DNA of 64,000 nt from Streptococcus sp. F0442 (lineage in GTDB: Bacteria; Bacillota; Bacilli; Lactobacillales; Streptococcaceae), in assembly GCF_000314795.2 (NCBI RefSeq), contig NZ_KB373314.1, forward strand, positions 124,001-188,000. The letters run 5' to 3'. Below are positions 15,062 to 24,374 of this stretch, piece after piece (position 1 is the first letter of the stretch; the number at the start of each line of letters is the position of its first letter). The position numbers were made by a program, and so were the translations under genes. The notes beneath the pieces were generated by a model that worked only from the letters and a program-made list of their open reading frames with translations, had not been told where the DNA came from and searched no databases.

Positions 15062-15793
15062 ATGGATAAGTTTGCTCAACTACAGGAGATGATTGATCAG
15101 AGTCAACGGATCGTTTTTTTCGGTGGGGCAGGAGTTTCCACGGAGTCAAATATTCCTGATTTTCGAAGCTCAGACGGTGTCTATAGCGTTCAGGTAGGAC
15201 GGCATTTGACAGCCGAGCAATTGGTCTCCCATACCATGTTTGCGCGTTATCCAGAGGAATTTTTCGACTTCTATAAGAAATACTTGCTCTATCCAGATGC
15301 CAAGCCCAATGCAGCCCATCGCTATCTGGCTTGGCTGGAAGAGACCGGTAAGCTCATGGCAGTGGTGACACAAAATATCGATAGTCTCCATGAGATGGCA
15401 GGCTCTAAAAAAGTCTTGAAGCTCCATGGCAGTGCCGACCGCAATTACTGTACGGGTTGCCAGCGATTTTATGATTTGGAAGCCTTTCTAGTTTTGGAAG
15501 GACCGGTTCCACACTGTCTGGACTGTGGCAAGGTGGTCAAGCCGGATGTGACCCTCTACGAAGAACCCCTTGATATGGACGTCTTTAGTCAAGCTGCCCA
15601 AGCCATCCAAGAGGCTGATTTGCTGATTATCGGCGGTACCTCTCTCGTGGTCTACCCAGCAGCCAGCTTGATCCAGTATTTCCAAGGGAAGAAGCTGGTT
15701 GTCATCAATAAAACCAGTATCCCGCAAGACAAGCAAGCAGACCTGGTTATTGAAGGGAAAATTGGCCAAGTATTTTCACAATTAAGACAATAA
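15062..15793 (+). CDS. Sir2-family NAD-dependent deacylase (sirtuin)
   Basis: A 243-residue sirtuin. It has the NAD-binding GGAGVSTESNIPDFRS near residues 20-35, TQNIDSLH, the catalytic histidine in KLHGS, four zinc cysteines as CTGC and CLDC, and GTSLVVYPAA. It would remove acyl groups from lysines using NAD, releasing nicotinamide and O-acyl-ADP-ribose. It directly follows the HEPN-motif gene (ATG next to the stop) downstream of deoD. Its complete zinc site points to an ordinary CobB/SrtN-type deacylase rather than an NAD-depleting defence SIR2. Confidence 0.92.
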   Translation: MDKFAQLQEMIDQSQRIVFFGGAGVSTESNIPDFRSSDGVYSVQVGRHLTAEQLVSHTMFARYPEEFFDFYKKYLLYPDAKPNAAHRYLAWLEETGKLMAVVTQNIDSLHEMAGSKKVLKLHGSADRNYCTGCQRFYDLEAFLVLEGPVPHCLDCGKVVKPDVTLYEEPLDMDVFSQAAQAIQEADLLIIGGTSLVVYPAASLIQYFQGKKLVVINKTSIPQDKQADLVIEGKIGQVFSQLRQ

Positions 15794-15833
15794 AAAATAT
15801 CTGAGTGAACATGGATCACTCAGATATTTTTTA
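15792..15833. terminator. Bidirectional terminator
   Basis: AAAAATATCTGAGTGA / TCACTCAGATATTTTT with a seven-base loop separates the convergent sirtuin and cpsY genes. Confidence 0.92.
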
Positions 15834-16739
15834 TTTATCAAACTTCACTTCCTCAAGCAAGTATTCGATGAATTTCTCTCCCATTTTTGAGAGGGCTGTT
15901 TTTTCATGTTTAATGTAGACCAGCTCGATCGGGTCTTCGATATCAAGGGGGATGGAGACGATGTTATTTCCGTTGAGATTGCTGTTGAGGATCCCGGTCG
16001 CAATGGTGTAGCCATCCAGACCAATCAAGAGATTAAAGAGGGTCGCCCGGTCACTGACGACGATGGATTTCTTATGATGCTCTTGAGAGAGGATCTCTTC
16101 TGAGAAGTAGAAGGAATTGTGGGTCCCTTGGTCATAGCTAAGGTATGGGAAATCTTCCAGATCAGACAAGTGGACGATCTCTTTCTTGGCAAGAGGATTG
16201 GTCTTGCTGACAAAGATATGAGGTTGCGCTGTAAAGAGGTGGGTGGCAATCAGGTGATTATCATCCAGCATCTTAGAGAGGACATCCCGGTTGTAGCTAT
16301 TCAAAAAGAGAACTCCAACTTCGCTTCGGAAATTCTTGACGTCATCGATGATCTCCCAAGTCCGCGTCTCCCGTAGGAAGAGCTCGTATTTTTCCATGTC
16401 GCTTTTCTTCAATAGTGAAACGAAGGCCTCAACCACGAAGGCGTAGTGCTGTGAAGAGACGCTGAAAAGCTCACGAGAACCCACAGGATTTTTATAACGC
16501 TCGGACAAGAGGTCAATCTGCTCCACCACCTGGCGGGCATAAGAGAGGAACTCCATCCCATCGCGGGTCAAAGTGATCCCTTTAGGATTCCGAATAAAGA
16601 TTTCAATCCCCATCTCATTTTCCAAGTCCTTGACGGCATTGGAAAGGCTAGGTTGCGTGATGAAGAGTTGTTTAGCGGCCTCATTCATAGAGCCGGTTTC
16701 GACGATTTTGATAATGTATTGTAATTGTTGTATTCTCAT
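15831..16739 (-). CDS. cpsY: LysR-family regulator, CpsY/MtaR type
   Basis: A 302-residue LysR-type transcription factor. The N-terminal winged helix-turn-helix reads MRIQQLQYIIKIVETGSMNE, AAKQLFITQPSLSNAVKDLE and IEIFIRNPKGITLTRDG. A two-lobe effector domain follows from about residue 90. The sequence closely fits CpsY/MtaR of streptococci, which control methionine uptake and synthesis and surface properties. No target gene is adjacent. It is monocistronic, divergent from the DUF6688-like gene, and ends at a bidirectional terminator. Confidence 0.85.
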   Translation of the reverse strand: MRIQQLQYIIKIVETGSMNEAAKQLFITQPSLSNAVKDLENEMGIEIFIRNPKGITLTRDGMEFLSYARQVVEQIDLLSERYKNPVGSRELFSVSSQHYAFVVEAFVSLLKKSDMEKYELFLRETRTWEIIDDVKNFRSEVGVLFLNSYNRDVLSKMLDDNHLIATHLFTAQPHIFVSKTNPLAKKEIVHLSDLEDFPYLSYDQGTHNSFYFSEEILSQEHHKKSIVVSDRATLFNLLIGLDGYTIATGILNSNLNGNNIVSIPLDIEDPIELVYIKHEKTALSKMGEKFIEYLLEEVKFDK

Positions 16740-16982
16740 GCTTTTATTTTAACATAAAAAAGCGCGTTTTTCCCGTAAAATGTGGTCTTTCAAGCACTGT
16801 ATCAGAGTATAATGCAGGCTGAGGGAGGTAATAGGAAGTAGGCTAGATCAAATAGTTAAAAAATAGAAAATTGGGAACAAAATCTCCATCTGGGGACTGA
16901 TTTTGATGGGAAAATACAGTTTTGCCTTGCTTAAGATAATATCTGATTGATAGAATGGTAAAAAATTGATTGAGGAGATCTT

Positions 16983-18419
16983 ATGAAAAAACTAGTTTCC
17001 TGGTATAAGAAAAAGGATAAGGAATTGGAAACCCATTTCACAGCAGGTCTGTTGCAGATCAATTTTGTGACCAATGCACTGATTCTATTGGTCTTTTACA
17101 TCTATTTGGTCATTAGTCAGTCGATCTATGCTCTATCGGATCCATTCATCCAATTTAGTGTTTGGGAGATCATTTCATTTACGATGAAGCTCTTGCCCTA
17201 CGGTCTAACCGTAGCCCTCTTTGTTCCCAATATTTTTGTCATTATCTATGGGATTGGGCGGTGGTCCAGCATCCAGTTCAAAGAAGCAGAGGAAGAAGCT
17301 CCCAAAGATCCGGATTTGTTTGAAGAGAGAGGGCCAAAGGAAGGAGAAGAGACAAGTGAAGATGACGCATTCCTTATGAAAGAAAGGAAAGAATCACCTA
17401 GTCCTAAGCCTACCAAAAAGAAAAAGCAACAGCCTACCATTGTTCTTTGGTTTGGTCTCTTTGGTTGCTTTCTTGAAGCGATTTTCATTTACATCGTAAA
17501 GGAGATGACTTTTTACGAATGGAATGAGCCCTTGATCAATTCTCAGAAACATGCCCTGATCTGGTCTGGCGCCTATCCGACCTTCTTCACACTGGCAGCT
17601 CTTACTTTACTAGCCTTGATAATTTATTCCTACAGAGATGCGAATTCACTCTCGCCGTTAGCAAATATCTTCTGCATCAGTGGCATTCTAGGAGGAGTGG
17701 TTCTTCTCTTAGTTTTTGATAATCAACTGCAGGTAGCAAGTTTTCACACCTTTTTCTTATTGATCTATTCCTTCCATCTCTTGTGGGTTCGTATCAAGGA
17801 GTGGCAGCAAGATCGAACAGAGATAAGCTATGAGAATCGTCTGCTTCAATTCTTCCATAAGCTCTTAAATAAATCACGTAACTGGCCATGGCTAGCAGTC
17901 CTTGTCGCTTTACCAACCCTTGCTCTCGTCGTCCTCATTCTCATGCTCTTTGGGCAACAACCAGATTCCATGATCAAGGCCTGGACCAATACAGCAGACT
18001 GGGCCTTCTCGCAAAAGATCCCTCCTCAGAATCTCATCATTGATGAGCATTATCTCTGTACGGTTGCAGCTGGTGGCCATGAAAAGGTGGTCAAGCCCCA
18101 GCGGATGGGCGTCCGCCACGGACATCCAGTTGTTGTCAATCGCCAGCTTTGTATTGCCAATGCCTTTGAGCAGGTGCTAGAAGAAAAGACGCCACGATTC
18201 CATCGCTTCTTGCGTCGTAATTATGACCGCTATGGCTATCCCTTTGCCAAACATATCAAGGAGAAATGGGCCATGGACCTGATCTACTACCTGATGAAAC
18301 CGTTGGAATGGCTCTTTTTACTGGTTCTTTATCTAGTCGATCGCAAGCCTGAAAATCGAATCGCCATGCAATACATTAAACCGATCCCAGAAGATTTTGA
18401 CCCCCGTAAAGCTTCCTGA
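16983..18419 (+). CDS. DUF6688-like membrane protein
   Basis: A 478-residue protein with about nine membrane spans and a charged cytoplasmic insert around residues 100-150 (runs of E/D then KKKKQQ). The C-terminal soluble part contains EHYLCTVAAGGHEKVVKPQR, RHGHPVVVNRQLCIANAFE and RFLRRNYDRYGYPFAKHI, which I associate with DUF6688. GAGGAGATCTT precedes the ATG, and TTGCTT with TAGAAT about 40 nt upstream is a fair promoter. Function unknown. It ends just before the pyrK promoter. Confidence 0.7.
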   Translation: MKKLVSWYKKKDKELETHFTAGLLQINFVTNALILLVFYIYLVISQSIYALSDPFIQFSVWEIISFTMKLLPYGLTVALFVPNIFVIIYGIGRWSSIQFKEAEEEAPKDPDLFEERGPKEGEETSEDDAFLMKERKESPSPKPTKKKKQQPTIVLWFGLFGCFLEAIFIYIVKEMTFYEWNEPLINSQKHALIWSGAYPTFFTLAALTLLALIIYSYRDANSLSPLANIFCISGILGGVVLLLVFDNQLQVASFHTFFLLIYSFHLLWVRIKEWQQDRTEISYENRLLQFFHKLLNKSRNWPWLAVLVALPTLALVVLILMLFGQQPDSMIKAWTNTADWAFSQKIPPQNLIIDEHYLCTVAAGGHEKVVKPQRMGVRHGHPVVVNRQLCIANAFEQVLEEKTPRFHRFLRRNYDRYGYPFAKHIKEKWAMDLIYYLMKPLEWLFLLVLYLVDRKPENRIAMQYIKPIPEDFDPRKAS

Positions 18420-18433
18420 GTTACTGATTTTAC

Positions 18434-18462
18434 TTGACAAGCGAGAAGGAGCGCGATATAAT
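18434..18462 (+). promoter_or_regulatory. pyrK-pyrDB promoter
   Basis: TTGACA (18434-18439), 17 bp, TATAAT (18457-18462), a consensus promoter. Confidence 0.85.
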
Positions 18463-18469
18463 GAGACAA

Positions 18470-18580
18470 ATTTAACCTTTAAGAGGTCCAGAGAGGCCTG
18501 CAAGGAAAGACAGAAAAAAGATCAGCAGACTGTGTCTAGCTGATCATTTGTAGGGCCTTGCTTTTGCGAGGTCTTTTTTG
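18470..18580 (+). promoter_or_regulatory. PyrR-type attenuator, copy 1
   Basis: The leader carries AGGTCCAGAGAGGCCT, the conserved PyrR-binding loop, followed by a terminator GGCCTTGC/GCGAGGTC with a T run (18554-18579). By the known mechanism, PyrR with UMP binds the loop and permits termination when pyrimidines are plentiful. Confidence 0.88.
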
Positions 18581-18603
18581 CTGGAAGAAAGAAGAGGAAA
18601 TCA

Positions 18604-19410
18604 ATGGTCAGTGACAGTTGTAAAAAACGCTTTGGCAAAATCATGATGGAAGAGATGGAGCTGGTTGCTCAAGAGGAAATCGCTCCCCGCATCTATTCTA
18701 TGATCTTAAAGGGGGAAATGGTCGCGCAGATGCTACCGGGGCAGTTTCTCCATATTCGTGTACCGGATGACTCCAAGCTCCTCCGTCGTCCTATTTCCAT
18801 CTCAGAGATTGATCCAGACAGCCAGACCTGTCGCCTCATCTATCGGGTAGAAGGGGGAGGGACAGCCATCTTTTCTCACTTGCCTGTCGGTAGCTTCCTC
18901 AGTGTCATGGGCCCTCAAGGAAATGGCTTTGATCTCACCAATCTCGGCCAAGGTCAGAAAGCCTTAATCATCGGTGGCGGTATCGGTGTTCCTCCTTTGG
19001 TCCAAGTGGCCAAACAACTCCATGAGCAAGGGGTGGAAGTTGAAGTGGTTGTCGGCTTTGCGACCAAAGAAGCTGTCATTTTGGAAGAAGAGCTTTCTCA
19101 GGTGGCTCATGTCACTGTAACGACAGACGATGGGACTTATGGCACTAAGGGCTATGTCTCTACGGTCATTGATCAGATGGACCAGGAGTTTGACGCTATC
19201 TATTCTTGTGGGGCACCTGGCATGCTCAAATATGTCAATACCAAATTCCATGATCATCCCCGCGCCTACATTTCTATGGAATCGCGTATGGCTTGTGGGA
19301 TGGGTGCTTGCTACGCCTGTGTAGTGCATCTGGAAAATGAAAGCCAAGCAGCTAATAAGCGCGTGTGTGAAGACGGACCGGTCTTTGAAACCGGTACGAT
19401 TATGATGTAG
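18604..19410 (+). CDS. pyrK: Dihydroorotate dehydrogenase electron-transfer subunit
   Basis: FAD and [2Fe-2S] subunit that carries electrons from PyrDB to NAD. The 268-residue chain has the flavin motif LRRPISISE, the nucleotide-binding GGGIGVPPLVQVAKQL, and cysteines for the iron-sulfur cluster in CGMGACYAC plus a fourth in RVCEDGPVF. AGAGG six nucleotides before the ATG supports the start, which adds about 18 residues to the usual N-terminus. It is followed after 9 nt by pyrDB, its partner, behind a PyrR attenuator. Confidence 0.95.
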   Translation: MVSDSCKKRFGKIMMEEMELVAQEEIAPRIYSMILKGEMVAQMLPGQFLHIRVPDDSKLLRRPISISEIDPDSQTCRLIYRVEGGGTAIFSHLPVGSFLSVMGPQGNGFDLTNLGQGQKALIIGGGIGVPPLVQVAKQLHEQGVEVEVVVGFATKEAVILEEELSQVAHVTVTTDDGTYGTKGYVSTVIDQMDQEFDAIYSCGAPGMLKYVNTKFHDHPRAYISMESRMACGMGACYACVVHLENESQAANKRVCEDGPVFETGTIMM

Positions 19411-20358
<948 letters not shown>

Positions 20359-20362
20359 ATCC

Positions 20363-20391
20363 TTGACTTTTCCCAAATATCGTACTACAAT
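20363..20391 (+). promoter_or_regulatory. pyrF promoter
   Basis: TTGACT (20363-20368), 17 bp, TACAAT (20386-20391), five bases after the pyrDB stop codon. Confidence 0.8.
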
Positions 20392-20399
20392 AAATAAAA

Positions 20400-20502
20400 A
20401 CCTTTAAAGTAGTCCAGAGAGGCTCCTAAGGTCTAGACGGTGAATCATGGTAGTTGTTCCTACCTAATTTTCGTGTAACCTTGCCTCGGGCAAGGTTTTT
20501 TT
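20400..20502 (+). promoter_or_regulatory. PyrR-type attenuator, copy 2
   Basis: AGTCCAGAGAGGCTC (20410-20424 region) is the PyrR-binding loop. A terminator AACCTTGCC/GGCAAGGTT with TTTTTTT (20477-20502) follows, just before pyrF. Confidence 0.88.
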
Positions 20503-20537
20503 GTAGACAAAAAGATCAATAAAAAAAGGAGTAATCC

Positions 20538-21230
20538 ATGCGTGAAGAACGTCCTATTATCGCCCTTGACTTCCCAGCTTTCGAGGATGTCAAACACTTT
20601 TTAGAGCATTTTCCAGAAGACGAAAAATTATTTGTAAAAATCGGAATGGAATTTTTCTATGCAGTTGGTCCTGAAATTGTACATTACCTCAAAGGGCTTG
20701 GACACAGCATTTTCCTTGATTTAAAATTGCATGATATCCCAAATACAGTCAAATCAGCCATGTCCGTACTGGGGACCTTCGGAGTAGATATGGTGACAGT
20801 TCACGCAGCCGGTGGTGTAGAGATGATGCGCGAAGCCAAGGCAGCTCTTGGTGAAGGAGCTAAATTGGTAGCCGTGACCCAGTTGACTTCTACCAGTGAA
20901 GAAGACATGCGTGATTGCCAAAACATCCAAACAACAGTCCAAGAATCTGTAGTTAATTATGCTCGCAAGGCCCAAGAAGCAGGCTTGGACGGGGTTGTCT
21001 GCTCAGCCCATGAAGTAGCTTTGATCAAGGATGCCACTTCATCAGACTTTGTCTGTGTCACACCAGGGATTCGTCCTGCTGGAGCTGAAATCGGCGACCA
21101 AAAACGGGTCATGACCCCACAAGAGGCTCATAAAATTGGATCTGACTATATTGTCGTTGGACGCCCAATTATCCAAGCAGAAAACCCATGGGATGCTTAC
21201 CATGAAATTAAGAGACAGTGGAATGCGTAA
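20538..21230 (+). CDS. pyrF: Orotidine 5'-phosphate decarboxylase
   Basis: Converts OMP to UMP, the last de novo step. The 230-residue barrel has ALDFPAF, the catalytic charged network [13 protein letters not shown] (Lys-Asp), and the phosphate site TPGIRP with IVVGRPI. AAAAGGAG precedes the ATG. The last codons and the stop form one arm of the first unit of the tandem array that separates pyrF from pyrE, so the gene's 3' end and the array are physically interlocked. Confidence 0.96.
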   Translation: MREERPIIALDFPAFEDVKHFLEHFPEDEKLFVKIGMEFFYAVGPEIVHYLKGLGHSIFLDLKLHDIPNTVKSAMSVLGTFGVDMVTVHAAGGVEMMREAKAALGEGAKLVAVTQLTSTSEEDMRDCQNIQTTVQESVVNYARKAQEAGLDGVVCSAHEVALIKDATSSDFVCVTPGIRPAGAEIGDQKRVMTPQEAHKIGSDYIVVGRPIIQAENPWDAYHEIKRQWNA

Positions 21231-21232
21231 GA

Positions 21233-21545
21233 GCTACTAAAAGTGGAACTTTTGTAGCTCTACGGGAAGTCCTATAGGACCTTCCCTAACGCATTCACTA
21301 GATTTAGAGGATAAAAATAATCGTTTTATCCTCTAAATCGTCGGAATACCAATCGCTACTAAAAGTGGAATTTTTGTCGCTCTACGAGAAGTCCTATGGG
21401 ACCTTTCCTAAACTATTCACTAGATTATCTTAGAGAAAAAATCGTTTCTCTTAGATAATCGTAGGAATCCCTAATCGCTACTAAAAGTGGAACTTTTGTC
21501 GCTCTACGAGAAGTCCTATGGGACCTTCCCTAAAGCGTTCACTAA
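21233..21545. repeat. 122-bp tandem array with unit-specific hairpins
   Basis: Units start GCTACTAAAAGTGGAA at 21233, 21355 and 21477, an exact 122-bp period; the third is cut short near 21545. The first 68 bp of each unit is nearly constant and folds as two hairpins. At offset 68 each full unit carries a different long hairpin: GATTTAGAGGATAAAA/TTTTATCCTCTAAATC (21301-21339) and GATTATCTTAGAGAAA/TTTCTCTTAGATAATC (21423-21460). The arms differ between units but stay complementary. Confidence 0.85.
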
Positions 21546-21561
21546 CCTGTAATGTTGTTGT

Positions 21562-21582
21562 TTAAATCAAAAAATGATTTAA
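21562..21582. promoter_or_regulatory. Perfect dyad upstream of pyrE
   Basis: TTAAATCA / TGATTTAA around AAAAA, in the pyrE promoter region; a TATGAT box follows near 21590. No PyrR loop is present here. Confidence 0.45.
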
Positions 21583-21617
21583 TTCGTATATGATTAAAAT
21601 CGTAAAAAGGAGTCGTC

Positions 21618-22250
21618 ATGTCATTAGCTAAAGATATTGCCAGTCATCTTCTAAAAATTGAAGCCGTTTATTTGAAACCAGAAGAACCTTTTACTTGGGC
21701 TTCTGGGATCAAGTCCCCTATTTATACGGATAACCGCGTGACCCTTGCTTATCCAGAAACTCGTACCTTGATTGAGAATGGATTCGTGGATAAAATCAAG
21801 GAAGCTTTCCCTGAAGTAGAAGTGATTGCAGGGACAGCAACTGCGGGGATTCCTCATGGAGCGATTATTGCGGACAAGATGAACCTTCCTTTTGCCTACA
21901 TCCGTAGCAAACCAAAAGATCATGGTGCTGGAAACCAAATCGAAGGCCGTGTACCGCAAGGTCAAAAGATGGTGGTGGTTGAAGATTTGATTTCTACTGG
22001 TGGATCTGTCTTGGATGCTGTCGCAGCTGCGAAACGTGAAGGAGCAGACGTCCTTGGTGTAGTAGCGATCTTTACTTACCAATTAGAAAAAGCTGATAAG
22101 AAATTTGCGGAAGCTGGTGTTCAACTCGAAACCTTGTCAAACTACACAGAATTGATTCATTTGGCTGAAGAACAAGGTTATATCACCTCTGAAGGCTTGG
22201 ATCTGTTACGTCGTTTTAAGGAAAACCAAGAAACTTGGCAAGACAAATAA
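21618..22250 (+). CDS. pyrE: Orotate phosphoribosyltransferase
   Basis: Joins orotate to PRPP to give OMP. The 210-residue type I phosphoribosyltransferase has [25 protein letters not shown], the basic loop [15 protein letters not shown], and the PRPP-binding [21 protein letters not shown] precedes the ATG. Unlike pyrK and pyrF it lacks a visible PyrR attenuator and is separated from pyrF by the 122-bp array. A terminator follows. Confidence 0.96.
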   Translation: MSLAKDIASHLLKIEAVYLKPEEPFTWASGIKSPIYTDNRVTLAYPETRTLIENGFVDKIKEAFPEVEVIAGTATAGIPHGAIIADKMNLPFAYIRSKPKDHGAGNQIEGRVPQGQKMVVVEDLISTGGSVLDAVAAAKREGADVLGVVAIFTYQLEKADKKFAEAGVQLETLSNYTELIHLAEEQGYITSEGLDLLRRFKENQETWQDK

Positions 22251-22257
22251 TATAACT

Positions 22258-22283
22258 GAAGCGTTTCTAACGCTTCTTTTTTA
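22258..22283 (+). terminator. pyrE terminator
   Basis: GAAGCGTT / AACGCTTC stem with a three-base loop and T6. Confidence 0.88.
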
Positions 22284-22392
22284 TACTCTTTTCACTAGTT
22301 GGTGGTTAACTTGAAACCCAAAGTAAAATCCGGTATGATAGTAGTAATTGTTTTTATTAAAGGAAGATAAAAACTAATTTAAGGGAGAAAAA

Positions 22393-22992
22393 ATGACAAA
22401 AGAACATTATTTGCAATTGAAGAAGCAGGTTCGCATCTGGTTTACTGTCAATATCATCATTGGATTGATTGCGATTGCAGGAGGGATTTTAGTAATCATT
22501 AGTAAATCACGTCATATTCCATTTTTACTTATGACATTGGGGGCAGTGGGAATCATGAACCGAGTCTTGATTGTACCTGCTTTTAATGCAAAAAAAGAAG
22601 TTGAGGAGCAGCATCCAGAGTGGAAGGTATTATCCACTAAAGATTCTAAAATACCTGTGGAAGATCTGCAGAAAGGGTTTTTGGTATCCTTTACAGCTCT
22701 TCTGATTGTCATTATTGGTTTTTTCATGTTCTATCGTCCTCTTCCGAAAGTAGATGCAGGAACTGATATGATCAAAACCTATCGAGAGATTCAGTCTGTT
22801 CCGGAAAGTCCAACAGATAAAGAGTCTAGCACGGTCTCTAATTTAACACCACAGGATGTTCAAACCTTACAAGAATTGAAGGAAGAGATCGAATCCAATG
22901 CCCCATCAGATTCAAACTCATTAGATATCAACAAAGCAAAAGACCTTGCTGAAAAGGCACAGCAACAGAATTGGTTGAAAAGAGGAGAGTAA
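22393..22992 (+). CDS. Membrane protein of unknown function
   Basis: About 199 residues: two N-terminal spans (WFTVNIIIGLIAIAGGILVI and a short one near HIPFLLMTLGAVGI), a third at SFTALLIVIIGFFMFY, then a long hydrophilic tail rich in E, S and Q with coiled-coil character (TLQELKEEIESN). AAGGGAG precedes the ATG. It leads a run of four membrane-protein genes on one strand, so it is probably their first cistron. I recognise no family. Confidence 0.6.
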   Translation: MTKEHYLQLKKQVRIWFTVNIIIGLIAIAGGILVIISKSRHIPFLLMTLGAVGIMNRVLIVPAFNAKKEVEEQHPEWKVLSTKDSKIPVEDLQKGFLVSFTALLIVIIGFFMFYRPLPKVDAGTDMIKTYREIQSVPESPTDKESSTVSNLTPQDVQTLQELKEEIESNAPSDSNSLDINKAKDLAEKAQQQNWLKRGE

Positions 22993-23038
22993 GGATTCCT
23001 CTTCTTTACTTACTTGACAGATTTATAGGAGATTTTAA

Positions 23039-23578
23039 TTGATAAAGTTAAATTCATTAGTATATTTAGTTTCTTTGGATGCAAGGGATTACTATCTAGA
23101 TACGAGGTCGAACGATATATATGTTCAAACTGCTATTCCTTCAAAAGCAGTTGACTTTACTAGTTTTGTTCCCATGGCGAGCCTCTTTTTATTAAATTTA
23201 AACTCGTATCTACATCCAAATAGTAGTAGCTTAAGTCGAATCATTTATATTCTTTTAGCCTTAATTTTGATGATTCTTCTTTTTGAAATGTTGTTAAATC
23301 AAAAAAAGACGGAAGACTTTAAAGAATTTGATATCAATACATTAGTTTTCAAAGAGTTATTTATTGGTCATCTAAAAACAAATATTGGTGTGAAACTTCT
23401 TTTAGGATTGTCAATGGTTCCTGTTACTGTTACTGTGCTGACAAACTATTTGAATACAGGAAATTATTCTTCCTATGGGATTGGATTGATTACTTTTGGT
23501 GGATTCTATTTGGCTATTATTCACTGTCGATTATTGAAACAATTTTTATTATTGAGAAAGATCACGCGCAAAAAATAA
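23039..23578 (+). CDS. Membrane protein with probable TTG start
   Basis: The best start is TTG at 23039 because AGGAG lies 7-8 nt upstream and no ATG in the N-terminal region has a ribosome site. The 179-residue product begins MIKLNSLVYLVSLDARDYYL and has four hydrophobic spans after residue 45. Its layout (a short hydrophilic head with a tyrosine-rich beta segment, then paired spans) matches the following gene, so the two may be distant paralogues. Related staphylococcal DUF443 proteins look similar, but I cannot confirm this. Confidence 0.55.
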   Translation: MIKLNSLVYLVSLDARDYYLDTRSNDIYVQTAIPSKAVDFTSFVPMASLFLLNLNSYLHPNSSSLSRIIYILLALILMILLFEMLLNQKKTEDFKEFDINTLVFKELFIGHLKTNIGVKLLLGLSMVPVTVTVLTNYLNTGNYSSYGIGLITFGGFYLAIIHCRLLKQFLLLRKITRKK

Positions 23579-23602
23579 ATCGGAAAATAAGTAGGTTTTT
23601 CA

Positions 23603-24100
23603 ATGCTCAAAAAAGGAACATGTTTTACTATCAGTTTGAATGGGAAAAGGCCTCTATGGGGATTCTTTTTGTTGGTAACAGATCAAGGGGAAGAATTCAT
23701 CATCAAACGAAATAGTAAGATCCCTTTTGACAGATACCGAAAAGTGTATCAGACTACCTATTCATTTAAAGATAAAGTCTTTACAAAGAAAGCTCCAAAC
23801 AATCTTTCGACCGTCATTGGTGTCCCGCTAGGTTTGTTATTAGCAAGAACATTAAGAAAGATCCTTCCCATGGACCTTTTATTCGGAAAACCGAATCTTG
23901 ATTTGAATGTTAGAGAAGGAGTGGTGAACGTTCTTCTATTTCTTCTTGCTGTCATCGTCACTTTATGGTTGGTCTCTGTTGCCAGAGATATACAGTTGAA
24001 ACGGTTTGTTGAAAAAAATGGAGCAGAACTCGCATTAGTTGGTCAGATAAAACCAGTAGAGTATCTTCAAAAAACGTCAAATGGAACCGAGGTGTGGTGA
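23603..24100 (+). CDS. Membrane protein, possible DUF443-like
   Basis: A 165-residue protein: hydrophilic N-terminal third (EEFIIKRNSKIPFDRYRKVY, TTYSFKDKVFTKKAP), then spans at STVIGVPLGLLLARTL and VVNVLLFLLAVIVTLWLVSV, ending in a charged tail. It lies 24 nt after the preceding membrane gene, and its stop directly adjoins the next ATG, so it is part of one operon. Function unknown; the DUF443 resemblance is an impression from domain layout. Confidence 0.55.
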   Translation: MLKKGTCFTISLNGKRPLWGFFLLVTDQGEEFIIKRNSKIPFDRYRKVYQTTYSFKDKVFTKKAPNNLSTVIGVPLGLLLARTLRKILPMDLLFGKPNLDLNVREGVVNVLLFLLAVIVTLWLVSVARDIQLKRFVEKNGAELALVGQIKPVEYLQKTSNGTEVW

Positions 24101-24295
24101 ATGCGAAAAATGCGAAAACGTCAATTGTTTGCCCTTATTTGTTTAAGTACTCTCGTCCTATTTTTAGCGTATTTTGTTCAAATGCGCTTGTTTTTGGCCT
24201 TGATTTTATGTTTAATTGTGATCTTATTTTTTAGAGGACTCGAATTCACAGAGTCTCGGGAAATAGAGTTTGATTTCAAGGAAGATCGTAAATAA
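24101..24295 (+). CDS. Small membrane protein (64 aa)
   Basis: Starts immediately after the previous stop (TGA-ATG). The basic N-terminus MRKMRKRQ precedes two close hydrophobic spans (LFALICLSTLVLFLAYFV and LFLALILCLIVILFF) and an acidic end EFDFKEDRK. This is the last of the four-gene membrane operon, before a terminator at 24336. Unknown function. Confidence 0.55.
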   Translation: MRKMRKRQLFALICLSTLVLFLAYFVQMRLFLALILCLIVILFFRGLEFTESREIEFDFKEDRK

Positions 24296-24335
24296 CAAAG
24301 ATAATTCCTCAACCTAAAAGATTTCGTATCAGTCC

Positions 24336-24360
24336 AAAACAGCAGAAATGCTGTTTTTTT
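24336..24360 (+). terminator. Terminator of the membrane operon
   Basis: AAAACAGCA / TGCTGTTTT with loop GAAA and T8. Confidence 0.9.
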
Positions 24361-24374
24361 GATATAATGGACCT
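24359..24374 (+). promoter_or_regulatory. Extended -10 promoter giving a leaderless mRNA
   Basis: TGATATAAT ends at 24368, six bases before the ATG at 24375, so transcription should begin at or next to the start codon. Confidence 0.55.

Noticed and set aside
15062..15793. Sir2 protein as an NAD-depleting defence effector
   Set aside because: It has the four zinc cysteines and the catalytic histidine of ordinary protein deacylases and no extra effector domain.
21233..21545. The pyrF-pyrE array as a CRISPR array
   Set aside because: The spacer positions are themselves palindromes, the repeats are about 70 bp, and only three units exist.
21546..21617. A third PyrR attenuator before pyrE
   Set aside because: No TCCAGAGAGG loop and no terminator; only a short dyad is present.
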